This document shows positions 10,715-23,035 of a stretch of 64,000 bases of DNA, piece after piece. Both the position numbers and the translations under genes were made by a program. Below the pieces are notes generated by a model. The model had not been told where the DNA came from. It ran no database searches and was given only the letters and a program-made list of their open reading frames with translations. Each line of letters begins with the position of its first letter. The first letter of the stretch is position 1. This stretch comes from Perkinsus olseni (taxonomy: Eukaryota > Perkinsozoa > Perkinsida > Perkinsidae), in contig JABANP010000024.1 of NCBI GenBank assembly GCA_013115135.1, forward strand, positions 124,001-188,000. Direction: 5' to 3'.

Positions 10715-11638
10715 ATGTCCCCTAGACCATCCCCCATCATCATCGTAGCTGCGTTGCTCACCAACCTACCCCTCTCTCTGGGGGCGGCGGCGGGGCCTCA
10801 ACCAAACGATGATGTAAGAACGTCCATCACAGTAGGTGGCTCTTGTCGTGATGGTGGTAGTGCAGGATCGTCTGTGGTTCATGGTCCTACTTTTCGGAGC
10901 TCGTAGGCTGATAGGCTTCGTATCCTTACTACAGTCTGTCTGTTCTCAGGAATTCCTTCGGCTCACCGGAACAGCTCTGAGAGTCCACAATAAAGACGCT
11001 CACTGCTCCTTCACGAGTGGCCGGATCATGAAACAAGACTGGACATCATTGGAATTCGGCGTTGGGAAGACCACCCTAGTGCAAACCCTCACTGTTCTGT
11101 GTCCCAAGGCTGATGACCATAATGGATTCATGAGCAAGTTGTGAGTAGTGGGCGATGGTACCATATCCGTCATCTTCGTTCTTTCTTCAGTACTGCAGAA
11201 GGTCGGCCAGAGAACGTCCTTTTAGAGTTCCTGCCAAGTCGCCTTGATGGCAAGCGGAAATTCGTGTTTGATGGACCCCCACCTGAGCCAACTGGATTGG
11301 ATCCCCTCAGGAAGATCGGCAATTCCACCTTACGCGACAAGAGGGCGAGCTTAGAATTGGCTGCTAGTAAGTTGAGGTTGCCACGGCATCTTTCTTTCGT
11401 CACGGAGAGCTACCTGAAGGCGAGGAGGGGTGGCAAAGAGGTATTCACGGCTATGCAAGGAGTCTGCTATGCTCTGAGGGCAACTCTGAAGGTGGAATTC
11501 GGCACAGTAAAGTCTCTCTGTGATATTTATCGCAACGTGTCTCGGACTGCCGTCAACACTGCGTGGCAGCAGCAGCAGAGGAGGTGGGATTTCCTGAACA
11601 ACGGGCCTGTCACGTACATTTCCGTACGGTTGAGATGA
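10715..11638 (+). CDS. Secreted-protein family copy 5 (3 exons)
   Basis: Exons 10715-10813, 10950-11140 and 11191-11638 join in frame, 245 residues. Exon 1 is close to copies 1 and 2 (IIIVAALLTNLPLSLGAAA), including the GATGAT/gtaaga donor. Exons 2 and 3 resemble the family generally: FDGPPPEPTGLDPLRKI, then CDIYRNVSRTAVNTA. A short Gln run (WQQQQRRW) follows. The upstream 35 bp before the ATG also match those of copy 2, so promoter and exon 1 travelled together. Function unknown; it ends the array. Confidence 0.76.
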
Positions 11639-11929
11639 GAGGATTGCATGTACAGACAAATGCTCATGGTTTTCTTCGTCAAGTTGTTCCACGTCATGTC
11701 ACCATGTACGTGAGGCGATGTCTCGCGTTGGTGTTGTGTACTACTACCACCATAAAGCTGTTGTGTTCACCGGGCTGACTCAATACGTTGATCAGAGTCG
11801 TGTCTCGTTTTGTGTTCCGAAAGGGCTGAGAGTTTCCTCAGGGACTTCTCTGCCTCGATCCCTCGATGAGGCGTTGATCCCTGCTGTCAGCAGGCTGCTG
11901 AGTATCTTTCAGTTCGGTATTGTCCAGTA

Positions 11930-14900
11930 ATGGAGTTCGTAGCAATTTCCAGCAAGGGTGTTGAGATCTACTCCACAGCGAGCAGTGACCCGTCGAAGCC
12001 CAAGTACGAGCTCCCTACAGGTGCCAAGAGCCCTGATGGCTTTACTTACAGTAATGATGGGAAGGCAGTTGATTGAGATGAAGAGGTGGACTTGGTAGGT
12101 CCTGATGGTTTGATGTGCGGTGTTCTCACCCAGAAGGGTGACGTTGATGTATACGACTGCACCAAGGGCTACACTAAGGTAGGGCCAGGCCCGTCTGTCT
12201 GTAGGAGGGGAAATGTATTAGATACTTACTTGCCAACAACAAGAGAGCTTCATTCGCAACTTCTATTTCTCTCCCAAGGGGACCTTCCTAGTAACTTACG
12301 AGAGATACTCCACTGAGACCCAGAAGGAGAACGTTCATGTAAGACGTGCTGCTGCCTTGAGGTTGAAGCCTGGCATCCCGCCATTCTGCCGCTTAGCTCT
12401 GGCATCTCGAGACTGGGGAGATTATATGTAGCCTCATCCTGAAGCAGTCCAATCAACGTAGTACTGGGCCGTAGAGGGAGAGTATCTATCATTTAGCGGT
12501 CAATGCCATGCCATCTAGTCATCGTAGGCCTGTGACTGCTCTCTCGTCGCTGTGATCGCTCTCGTCTCTCGTCGTAGCAGTATAAATGTGGCATTTAATA
12601 CATGCTGATAATTTATATTTGATCCAGTGAAACAATTATTTTCATTTATTTTACATCAATAATACATAGTCATTGTGACATCTAATGCGATCAGTAGACA
12701 TTTAAAATGTCTACCCTCTTCATGAAGGACCTTCGTTCGTAGGTATGTGGCCCTGCTTCAAGTGGACCAAGGATGAGCGGGTCTGCGTGCGGATGGTCAC
12801 CAATGAGCTCCATTTCCTCTCCGGTCGACGGCCCCAACTGACTAAGGAAGCCACACTGTGGGTCTGTTGACCATCCCTGGGAGTGTAGCGCCTGGCTTGC
12901 AGGTTCAAGTTGCGGTTACCTAACATAGCCTCCTTCGAGCTCTCTCCTGACTGCAAGACTGTGGCCTGCTTTGTCGGTGAGAACAAGGGTCAGCCGGGCA
13001 TGGTGAAGGTACGAACACTGGGAGGTCTCGTCCTGCCTCCACCACACCTGACAGGTGTACAGCATATCGTCTGCTGATACTAAGTTGCTTGGCCAGAAGT
13101 CCTTCTTCAATTGCCAGACGTGCAACATGGTGTGGAATAATGATGGTAGCAGCTTGGGAAGGGATTCCCTCTTCTTAGTTTTGAGCCCGGACTCTCTCAG
13201 GTACCTCCCTTCTTATGACGGTCCATCAGGAGTCGGGCAGAGGCCTGAGTCAAAACTACTACGGCAGCACAGGGTGAGTATCACCACGACTACTGTATTC
13301 ATCAATCCCCCTTGCAGGTTGTATTTCCTTCGGCCCTCCCCTATGGGACAGGCTGGTCAGAATGACCTCAGTCTCTGCACTAATAATGAACCAGTAAGGG
13401 CTTCTCCATCACAGCTTATGGAATCCACCGTTGCTCAGGCGCAAGCCTCTGCCTGGTCTCCCAACACTAACGAGTTCATCGCCTTGGTCGGTGATATGCC
13501 TCCCACTCTGTCCCTGAATGAGGGTGTCAGAGGTATCATTGACTCTCCCTGCATGCCGGGTTAGACGTTCCCTCTCAGGTGTCTCCAAGGTCACCTTCGG
13601 CCGTAGTCGACGTAACACACTGCTGTGGTCACCTAATGGTCGATATTTCCTGTCTGGAGGCTTTGGCAACTTGCCTGGCGAGGCTGATGTTTGGGATAAG
13701 GAAAAGTGAGTGCAGGGAGTCGACGGTTGGGCTGATGCGTCCTGGCGTCTGGTTTGCCGTGGTATGTGTGCAATACGACTATAGACCTATTGTAGAAGCA
13801 ACCCACTGTGGAGTAGTGGCGGCTCACCTCTAGTGACACTGGGCGAAGTGTACAGCTCATTCCTGGGTTTAGTGAAGCTCGACAGTATTATTGATCTTTT
13901 CCTGAGTATGGGGTGGATAAGCCATCACCACCACACCAATGCTGCCTGGCATTGTTGACGATAAGATCGTTACCCTTTCTGGTTTCAGGCATGTTAAGCT
14001 CACTACGATGAACCTGCCGTGTACGGTGCTATCCGATTGGGGCGCAGATGGACGCACGCTCCTAACAGCGTCAATTGCTCCGAGAATGCGGTAGTAGGGC
14101 TGTGGTATCTTAGGTTGTTCCGGGGAAGATACGGAATAGGTTAGATATTTACTGGAGCTCTCCTTCGTCAGTGCTTCCCTTATCGCCTGTCCTTAGGGTG
14201 GATAACCATATCAAACTGCACAACTACGACGGCCGCCAGACACTGGAAATCCCCTTCGATGAGCTCTACTATGCTGGTTGGAGGCCCATGGATACGTAGC
14301 AGAGGGAAGGAATCTTTGCTACTGCGTTCTATTATTTCACCTTCTTAGGTCCTTGTTCGAGGACCAAGCACCCTCGCCGCGTGTCGTGAAGGCAGCCACG
14401 GCTGCAGCTAAGAAGGCCGCTAAGGAGCCCGGTAATCTAGGGAATCTTGTGCTCGTGCTTGCATGATACGCACGAGCTCGAGTTCTTGGGCTCTCAGTCC
14501 GGCTACATTGTGCTTTTTCTTCAGTTGCCAAGGCTAAGGCGGCGTACAAGCCTCCAAGTGGCGGAGCGTTCGCAGCTGCTTTGAGAGCTGAGCGCCACGC
14601 TATGGAGAAGACCGAGGTGAAGGTAAAATCTATTGGTGCCGCCGTTGGTCTTCGAAAGCTCATGCAGCATCCCTGCGTAGTGCAGTATTTGCCGTCATTG
14701 ATCGCTTCGGGTCTGTAGGTAGAGTATCGCCCCCCGTCGAGGGCCGTTGGAGCCCCGGCTAACCTACAAGAGCTGATGAACAATCTGCCGCAGAAGCTGC
14801 CTCCAGGAATGACAGTACCCCTCCCCCAGATGAATGGTAATAGAATCATTGGAGGCCTTGCCTCGTGGGAAGAGGGTTGGATTGTTGTCATGCTCGTTGT

Positions 14901-15510
14901 TTGCGATCAGCTAAGACTGGCTCTAGCTCAACAGCCTCTCGTAACGCCCGTAAGCGTGCTAATCGTGCCGCTGCCAAGGCCGCTAAGGAGGAAGAGGAGG
15001 CAGAGCAACGTCAAAAGGCCGAGGAGGAAGAGAAGAAGGCCAAGGAGAAGGCTGCTGCTGCTGCCGAGCGGGAAGCTCATGCAGAGGAGGGCAAGCAACG
15101 TAGTGGGGCGGGGACTGGGGGGATGAGGCATCACCGCTAGTGTATGTATGTGATAGTATCAGCCCACTTGGTTCTCAGCGCCTTGTACTGTTACAGTACT
15201 ACTGTAGTTTTGTGAGCATTCATCGTGCGTTCCATTTCGGCTGGCATCCGGTGTGAGAGGCAGTCGTCTTCGTGTCATTTGCATCCTGACCCTAGATACG
15301 ACAGACGATAAACGACTGCGCAACCTACGTAAGAAGCTGAAGGAAGTGACGGCACTGAAGGCCCTCCCTTGTGAGTTACGCCTCGGTACCTATGCTGCGA
15401 TGGGTGTCCTTTCCTCAGCTGATTCATTGAACGAGGCCCAGATGGCTAAGATTGGTAATGAGAGTAACCTAGTCGAAGAGATCAAGGAGATAGAAGCGCG
15501 TCTCGGATGA
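11930..15510 (+). CDS. EIF2A: Translation initiation factor eIF2A, multi-exon
   Basis: This is a WD40 beta-propeller initiation factor with a C-terminal helical tail, not the eIF2 alpha subunit. Recognisable blocks in order: MEFVAISSKGVEIYS (start, 11930), ISPKGTFLVTYERYST-like, LWHLETGEIICSLILKQSN, WPCFKWTKDERVCVRMVTN, KSFFNCQ, WSPNTNEFIALVGDMPP, SPNGRYFLSGGFGNLPGE with VWDKEK, TASIAPRMR, then VDNHIKLHNYDG and AYKPPSGGA. A Lys/Glu/Ala-rich coiled segment (about 14940-15120) is followed by the terminal LRNLRKKLKEV helix ending at 15510. The gene is in many exons. Most introns are 50-70 nt, with one of 285 nt (12458-12742). The block order matches animal eIF2A throughout. Not all exon borders were resolved. 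Confidence 0.85.
12458..12742 (+). other. Outsized AT-rich intron of the eIF2A gene
   Basis: Donor gtagta follows CAA C and acceptor tcgtag precedes GTATGTGG, restoring CAA CGT ATG TGG in frame. At 285 nt it is about five times the neighbouring introns, and its 3' half is AT-rich. It holds a near-perfect palindrome, GTAGACATTTAAAATGTCTA (12694-12713, completed by C at 12714). An old element insertion is likely, though no full terminal repeats are visible. Confidence 0.55.
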
Positions 15511-15705
15511 AGACACCGTAGCTCCGAACTCAGTCCCCCTTCGTTACTGTTGTCAAGCTGATGGTTTCTCCTCAACTTCACCCATGAATTGAGTTCACAG
15601 TTGGGGGCCAAGGAACGAAATCTGTTCAATAGAGGCTTGCTTAAAAAGCCTCTGCGGTTGGGGTAAGAGTCTCAAGAAAGGTGGTGAATTGTTAGTTTGA
15701 TCTGG

Positions 15706-16808
15706 ATGGTGACTTCTAACGAGGGCTCGTCCTCGTCGTCGGCACGTGTATACCTCCCCGGAGATACGGTGCCAATCGAGGCTGGCATTGTATCGAGCTA
15801 TGATCCTAATGCAGTTGGATTCGGGATAAGACTGGATGAGGATTGCCCGAGAGCTGCGGTGGCTGGTAGTGGGAAGGCTCCTGTAGCCCTACTGTCTGAG
15901 GCATGACGGCTTTTCAGGTCTACTATCTGTCGAGTCTGCTGTGTCGGACACCCCGTGCATCGACAACACGCGGAAGCGCGTAAGGAGGCGTATACCCGTA
16001 TATTGTGATGGCGCGATGCTTCCACAACGTTGTGGTCGTCATAGGCTCCCCATCCCTGTGCTTTTTCTCTCTGCAGTACATCCCGAAGAGAGGTGACATG
16101 GTACTAGGCGTGGTCGTACAACGTACAGCGGAGTTCTATAGAGTGGACATCAACGGTCCCACTGGAACTGCCAACTTGCCGGCTTTAGCGTTCAATGGGT
16201 ACTAGTAAGGAGCGGCAAGAGTGATTGTTTATGACTTCATTTAGTGCCACTAAGCGTCACAAGCCCAATCTCGGGCCGGGGGATCTTGTCTACTGTCACG
16301 TTACTGTAGCGGATCGTGACTTAGACGTCGAACTCAGCTGTGTGGATCCGAGTACCACTAGGGATTGGACACATAAGGACGTGTAATAATTTTCTGATCT
16401 ACAACAGTCGTGTGGCAGGCGTATCCTCAGGTACTTTGGGCAGCTCGCTCCTGTAGAAGGCTGCTGTGGGTTGCAGGCCACAGTCCCCCTATGGCAGGCA
16501 AAGGCACTACAGGCTGCGAGCTCCTCCGTCATGGCCAGTCTGGGGCGACATTTCGTAAGACTGCGAAATCGATCAGCTCCGTACAGGGTAGTCGTAGGTC
16601 TTTGAGTCGGCCGTCGGTGTGAATGGTCGTTGTTGGATATCGGCCGCCGCCCCGAACGTTGCTGTGATGGTGAGTAGAATACTATCGGGCAGTCACAAGC
16701 TGAGTCAGGTAGTTGTGGCCTTGGAATTGCCTCTGACCCGCGGACTCAGCATCCTTTCAGGCTCAAATGGAGGCGATGTGCTCCAAGATGGCTAAGCAAC
16801 TCACTTGA
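15706..16808 (+). CDS. RRP40: Exosome complex subunit Rrp40 (EXOSC3)
   Basis: This is an S1/KH cap subunit of the RNA exosome, which threads RNA into the degradation core in nucleus and cytoplasm. The N-terminal block VYLPGDTVPIEAG matches the start of Rrp40. Next comes the S1 domain, YIPKRGDMVLGVVVQRTAEF then YRVDINGPTG. The linker ATKRHKPNLGPGDLVYC and VTVADRDLDVELSCVDP follow. The KH signature VGVNGRCWISAAAPNVAVM corresponds to the GxNG motif typical of this protein. The last exon encodes QMEAMCSKMAKQLT and stops at 16806-16808. ATG 15706 is chosen because it precedes the first conserved block directly. At least five exons; internal borders only partly resolved. Confidence 0.82.
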
Positions 16809-18076
16809 GCAGCAGCAGCATAGCTGTGACTTGTCAGTACCAACGTTTTCTACACGACTTGCTCTAGACTGGAGTTCAAGTTGACGAGAGGAGGTGTGTC
16901 GTGATTAGTTGGTCCTCCTGTCAATGGTTTGAGTATTATGCTTCATGTGGTGCCGCCATCACCCTGTGCTCATAGTGGCAACAAGGCGAGAGCGTTAAAG
17001 TAAGAGGGGTGCTCTTGACCCTATAGAGCCGGTCGAGAAGTAATGAACCTTGTGCGTTGCACAAGGGTGGTCACCAGGATTGGTGTAGTAAGCTAGAATG
17101 GCTGCAGTATTGAAGCCTCACTAAGCGCAGTCTGCTTGTGTTACGTTCAAAAAGCCCACGTCATTCAAGGCTCTCGGCTATTCTACAGGGTGCCGACTTA
17201 AGAAGGGGCCACTCCTCATAAATTTCTGGACCGAACGAGTTGAGAGTTGTAACGAGCATTAATCGAAAGCTCTCGTCGAGCTCTACATAACCCCGTTTTC
17301 AGCTGCATATTACTCGCAGGTTTCACCCTCGAAATATCGAACTAAACCCGAAACCCGAAAAATCGCGAAAATCTGTTGGCAGAATCACAGAGCTCAAGCC
17401 GACGCTGTGAGGCGCTGATGCTAGGTGCCGAAGGGGTTGACCCTTTTTAAGTCGGCACCCTGTAGGTGCTCCACTGCAGAGCAACTCGCTGACTTGAGTA
17501 TCGTAAAACAGTTTTCGATGCGACAAGACTCGAATTGTCGTACCTGAGCCGTCAGTATTCAGACCGAGGCCGCATTGTCTCTAAATTGCCTTACTCCACC
17601 ATTCAGCGTTTTCTGGCGTCAGGCTACATTATGGCTTCGATATGAGGTTGGTTTACCGGAGAACCCTCGTGAGATGTCTCCGTCGGACACTCTCCGTCGG
17701 CCCAATGAGTGAACTCACACGAAGTGTGAGTCTCCATGAGCGTCGCTTCTTCTGCTTCTTCCACGATACAGATTTCCACTGTGAGGCTCTAGGCTAGAGC
17801 ATGGAGTAAAACTGCCACTGCATGAATGATAACTCTTCGGTGACAACAACAATATAGCGTCGCGGTGAGAATGACAAGGTCCGACGGATTCCCTATACAA
17901 ATGTTTGATGTCGGTTATCGGAGTAAAATACTAAAAAGTCACTCAAAAGCTCGCCAAAGCGAGGAAAGTAGCCGCTCACGGTACAGCTGCTCAGCTGGAG
18001 TGAGTCTTTAGAGGTCAGGGGCATTCTCAAGTGGTATTACCATGAACCACATGGGACTGTTAACAAAGTATCAAGC
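16809..18076. other. Intergenic region with a MITE and small hairpins
   Basis: No protein gene is supported. It holds the inverted-repeat element described separately (17186-17462). Short hairpins lie near the 3' end of the GH18 gene: TCCGTCGG repeated at about 17681 and 17693, and CTCACACGAAGTGTGAG at 17714-17730, a perfect stem that could act in 3' end formation. Confidence 0.45.
17186..17462. mobile_element. MITE with 22-bp terminal inverted repeats and TA duplication
   Basis: The ends are CAGGGTGCCGACTTAA (then GAAGGG) on the left and its reverse complement (with one mismatch) on the right. Both ends are flanked by TA (17184-17185 and 17463-17464). The 277-bp interior has no coding frame. 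TA target duplication and the inverted repeats are typical of non-autonomous Tc1/mariner-superfamily elements. The assignment rests on termini only, as no transposase is present in the window. Confidence 0.75.
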
Positions 18077-19114
18077 TCACATCAAGAAAGGCCCTGGATT
18101 CAGCTTCTGTTTCATGCCGTACATTAAGGACCGGGTGTCGTTGGGCGGGAGGTCAGACTGCAATACCCACGCCATGAGGCCACCCAGACCTTGATTCTTG
18201 GCGAAGTCTATCTTCTCCTGTAGGATGGGCTGGGAGTCGAAGAAGTAGCCATTGAAGGATCCATTGCCTTTGGGGTTTGCCCCATCAGCAACAAGTTGAG
18301 TATACCTCACCTGGGCTCCAGCTTTGTTCTCACCGTAGAGAGGCACCTGTACACGGAGATATCAAATTGAATGACGTGAGTGCGAAGTGGGAGAACTCAC
18401 CCCTAGGCCGAATTTGGCGGGATCCAGCTTTTCTACGTTGATCCATTGGTTGACCATTGACTTCACCCAGGGGATGTTGGACTGCCCTCTAGGGTCATTG
18501 TGGTTGTCATATCCCATCCACAGGCACATGTCTATCCCACCGCACAAGTCAATGTCTTTGTACAAGCCGTACGAGCCGCCGATTCTGAAAGGTGAACTCC
18601 GATTCAACAGACTGTAACCCTTGACTTACGCCACCGTGACACGAGCATTCCTGCCTCCCCTTTTCACGTTGGTCCGAGTATTCTTCATCAGATCTCGGTA
18701 CTTCTCCCATTCAGCTGTGCTACCGGGGAACTCCCAGTCGAAGTTGATACCATCGAATGAGTACTTCTCGAACATGTCGTTAGCGGACTTGAAGAACGCC
18801 GAGTAGACGCTTGAGTTGGCGTTGATAGAGGGAACCCCTTGGAGCATGAAGGAGACTCTAGCATTGTGTTGGTCCGCCGCCTCGCGAGCCATACGCAGCT
18901 GGGTGTCATCAGGGAAGGCCTTTTGCAAGGCGCCAGCGGCCGAGACGGAGAACCCTCCGAAGATCAGCTCTGTCACTCCGCAACTGAACAGGTCTTGGTA
19001 GTAGGTGGCGTCTTTGTCGGCTATATCATTCTTGTCGGTGAAGTAGGCGTAAAACTCGAAGCCACTACTTGGACGAATGGCCGTGGCAAAGAAAAGGTTT
19101 AGGATGCTCAGCAT
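18077..19114 (-). CDS. Secreted GH18 chitinase-like protein (3 exons)
   Basis: Glycoside hydrolase family 18 enzymes cleave beta-1,4 links of chitin or related N-acetylglucosamine polymers. The start at 19114 gives a signal peptide, MLSILNLFFATAIRPSSG. The barrel strand motif with the catalytic acid, FDGINFDWEFPG, fits the family DGxxxDxE signature, with the proton-donor Glu intact. Other blocks are FYAYFTDKNDIADKD, VAIGGSYGLYKDI, MCLWMGYDNHND and GGLMAWVLQSD near the end. Two short introns (about 18587-18634 and 18347-18402) join in frame; the stop is at 18077-18079. No chitin-binding module is seen. The protein is short for the family, close to a bare barrel. Confidence 0.85.
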
Positions 19115-20477
19115 TGCCTGGTAGGGTGCTGCAAGGGAATGTTTGAGGTGGGGAATCTCCTGCGGAAGAGAGTCAACTCGAAAAGAGCAGCCAGACCCCT
19201 TCAATCACACTCAACTCGCACATCCCTGACTCATATTAGATTGTGAGGGGATGGGTAGGTGGGCATGCGTGCCGCGCGACTCTTGTGCATGCTATTGCAC
19301 GCAGGTACACGAGGCTGAAGCTAGAGTAGGAGGCATCAGCTTGGGCTATAACCGGGGAACCGGTCAAGCATTGAGCAATGGGGCTGCTTTATGTCATCTT
19401 CCTCGGGGATCGACCACTCGGGTGAAAGGCCGTCCAGCTCGAACAATAATATGCATGCTAGTGTTCTCCTAGTCTCGTCTGTGGTGCGTGCCCATTATGC
19501 TAACAGCACAATAGCTGTTCATGTGGCTTCGACGGTCGGAGTCTGATCGCATGATTTCTTGGGCTCAGCACAGTAGGGAAACTAGGGAGGCGTGTACGCG
19601 CAGACCGGCGTTGTGAGCAGAGCTTCGGATAACCGTACGCTCCGGTTGGTCGTTATTGTGGTGCTGCCACCTATACGATAGGGAACCTCTTTCGATCATA
19701 ATTCACATGCGGAAGTGTTACCATACAGTCGAGCCGGATATGAGCACACTAGGTAGTCAAGCGCGACAGTGTCTGGCTATCCATTCGGTGTAAGCTGGTG
19801 GTCCTGGCTCATTAGTCTTCATTGTGTGAGCACACCGAGGGAACCGGGCGTCCCACTCGCTATCGATTGGGATAGTGAGGGGGGTGACATGCCATGGCAT
19901 GTGGGCGGTGCATGAGCACTAACGCCTGCATCGGCCTGGGCGATGTGAGAGTCACACGTGAAAGGCTCAAGAGTAGGCCCTACAAAGCAGCCCTGACCCA
20001 CATCACATTTATGCGACACCCAATATGTACTCGTGCTGCACGAGTCGTGCATCCTACTGCACGGAACCGATTCACGATGATACGGTTACAGCGATTCGCG
20101 GTCAGCTGATGATCCGCCGAAACTACATACTAAGTCGTAAATTGCTAGAACTACGAGCTGACTCTTGTCCCGGAAGATAAACACAGGGGGGGGAGGATAT
20201 CGAGAATCACTTGGATACACCCGTGGGTGACTTCGCGTAAAATGACCTCTACGAAAGACAATAAGGTCCATCGATAAGAGCGTAAGTCACAGAGGTACCG
20301 CTGTGGCGTGTGTACAGCCATTGTACTTGTTCTATGGCCATAAGTACAGCCATTGTGGCGTGTACTTCTTAAGTACTTAGTACTACTTCAGAGGGCATAT
20401 AAGGAGTTCCTGCTCCGATTGGTGAATTTCCTCTGAGGTAATCTCGTATCCTGGCTAGCTGCTTTACTTTGTCTCTA
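19115..20477. other. Divergent intergenic region, GH18 and MATE promoters
   Basis: No gene is supported. It must hold the promoters of the minus-strand GH18 gene and the plus-strand MATE gene. Near the MATE start, GTACAGCCATTGT occurs twice (about 20313 and 20343), followed by AAGTACTTAGTACT (20370 on) and TATAAGG (about 20398), a possible core promoter. At 20030-20060 a GTGCTGCACGAG hairpin is present. Confidence 0.4.
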
Positions 20478-23035
20478 ATGTCCGAGGGCCATCGATTTCC
20501 GTCATCGTCGTCACATAATACGATAGCATCGCCATCAGACTGTCCAGGCGCCGTGGAAGAGCCCCTTCTAGACCCTTCTAGCGAAGAAGTGACTCCTTGC
20601 CTGGAAGGCAGGGGTTCCAGTGTAGTCCAGAGCCGCGGTGAGATGATAGTGACGCTGCTGAAGCTGGCCTGGCCCCAAGTGGTCGCTACTGTAATACTAG
20701 CAGCAATGTTGAGGTTAGGTTGGCAGTGCCCTCCTCCACACAGGTTCTAACGTTGATTCCGGAAGTAATTAGTCTATCATTTATTGGCCGCCTGAGAGAC
20801 GATCGAATGATCGCTGCTGTAGGGTTGGGCAACTTATTACTGAACTGTAATTGGACTCAGTCCTCACTTCGATTAGTTCGGCATCGTCAGGTATTTGTGT
20901 GACAATAAGCTTGGGGCTCAGCAGTGGCATTGACACGTTAGTATCCCAGGCTCATGGTCGGGGAGATCCTAACCTGGCTGCTCTGTAAGAAGTGGCAGTG
21001 AAAGATCCCCTTCCGATTCTTCGCTCTGTTCACAATTGATCGCTCGATTGTCCTCGCTGGGTAGGTATATTAACCGTGCTGAGATAACATCTTCCCTGTA
21101 TTGCTTTGCAACACTCCCGATAGCCTGGGAGGCCGAGCATATACTGATATGGTTGAACCAGGATCCAGACATCGCAGCGCTCTCGGGGCAGTACGTTCGT
21201 GGAGCCTGCATCGGAGCATGGCCGTTGTGCATGTTCAGTAGTAAATCCTACCATGGCCCGCCTTCAAGGCGGCGCCTTGTTGTTCCGGTCATGGCATTTT
21301 CGCTTTTTCAGATTGCCTACGTAAAGTACTGAACTGCCATCGTGACCTCTACGTCAACATGTACGCCTACGTCCTCGTGGTGAGTTTCCGCTGCTCGTGC
21401 TAGCCCTACCATTCTCGGCCTCTATGGGCTCAGCCATGTCCCTTCGTGAGTATCATTCCTCGTTGCTTGTAGGTATGTTTTCATCCCCTGTGGTGTTGGC
21501 TATTCGTAGACAGATTCCGTTACGGCGTTGCTGGCGCTGGCTGGGCCATAGCAACGTCTTGGACCATCAGCTTTGTGCTTCTGTTGATGTAAGCGTTTCT
21601 CCGCTAAGATAGCTTTCCGTCAACTTCATAAGTGCCCGCCTCTATTCCCATCTTCGGGCCACACTGGTCCCTCTTCCTACAGCTCCTGCTCATCAGATAC
21701 GTTATATCCCCGTTCTGCAATTTACCTAAGGGAACGATAAGGCTACCACTGTATAAGTCTTGTTGGAGCCTTCGAGGCATCACGCGGTAAGCCTGGTCTA
21801 CTTCGGGGTAAACGTAATCGAAGTTTTGCAGGAGCTCTGTTCTCAGGTACTGTCATGTGGCCTTCCCCGCCACTATTATGGTAGCACTTGACTGGTGGAG
21901 CAGTGAAATATTCAGCATGATCGTCGGCCTCCTCCACAACACTGCACAGCTCGCTGCACATGTCGCGGCTGCAAACCTCTACAATCTAGTGTGAGTATTC
22001 GTGAATTGAGGCATACTCATGTCTTCGACGGCAGGTACACCTTCACGCTTGGTTTGAGCAGCGCCGTGGGCATCTTAGTCGGCATATCAATAGGGAAGGG
22101 AGACGTAAGCAGGCATGTGTTGGAGTAGAGCAGAGCATGAATAGCCGATTGGTGAAAACGTATGATCTCAGGTATCCATCGCGCGGGCTGGCTCCAGTTG
22201 TGGGTTGATTGTTAGCGTCTTGAGTGGCGCTTTGATCGGGGTTATCTTAATTCTGGGCAGCAGGTAACGTAGAATGAAGCTTGCCCTCCGGCTAGGATTT
22301 TAAAACCTTGCTTTGAGAGTGTGACTCTCCCCTGATAGAAGTCCCCTCACGTCACTCGGAAGCCTCAAGGGAACGGAGCGGTCTTGTCGTTGAGCTCACA
22401 TTGTGTTTTTTCAGGCTCATCGCAGAACTGTATGCCCCAGGACAAGCATCAGTGCATCACTATTTATACTACATCATTCCTATTATCGCTGTTTCTATGC
22501 TAACGAGTAGCTCTCAAGCGGCTTTGGCTGGAACGTGCAAAGTGAGAGCTGCTGTCCGGACGTGCTGCCGTGTTTGACCGTTGCCACGGGGCTTGTAAGC
22601 ATGGTACGGGATCCTCCCTCAGGGTTTGGGATATCAGAAAACGGCGGCAGTGTCCAACTTTAAAGGCCTCTATCTCATCATGCTGCCCTTGGGAACATTC
22701 CTGTGCTTGTGGGTAGGTGTACGGATGCAATCTAGGATGCAAGCAAGTGCGTTGCTTACAAACCTGTGCGATAAGGGAGAGTCACTATCGATGGGCCATT
22801 TCAGACGTCCCTCGGAGTGGCCGGAGCCTGGATAGCCAGAGTGTGTGGCACTCTTGTGGTGTCAGTACTCCTACACCGGAAGCTCTCTGCTCTTGACTGG
22901 TGAGACCTCGAGAGCGGTGACGCACGTTCCCTCTTTTCCCCATTTTCGAATCGTCCTTTCCTCAGGGGCACGATTGCTGTGAACGCCCGGGCGCGGATGA
23001 ATCTCGACCGGCAGGATGTGAAGACAAACGTATGA
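20478..23035 (+). CDS. MATE-family multidrug/toxin efflux transporter, multi-exon
   Basis: MATE proteins are 12-helix cation/drug antiporters. The N-terminal tail (MSEGHRFPSSSSHN) is polar. Family blocks follow: LLKLAWPQVVAT, PEVISLSFIGRL, MIAAVGLGN, GLSSGIDTLVSQAHGRGD (the conserved loop with the Q-A-x-G pattern), DLYVNMYAYVLV, GVAGAGWAIATSW, LPATIMVALDWWSSEIF, GLSSAVGILVGISIGKGD, ELYAPGQASVHHYLYYI and GVAGAWIARVCGTL. It ends RQDVKTNV with TGA at 23033-23035. At least nine short introns were inferred, e.g. 20701-20753, each restoring frame. ATG 20478 is used rather than an upstream in-frame TTG. The order and spacing fit the eukaryotic branch of the family. Substrate unknown. Confidence 0.85.
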
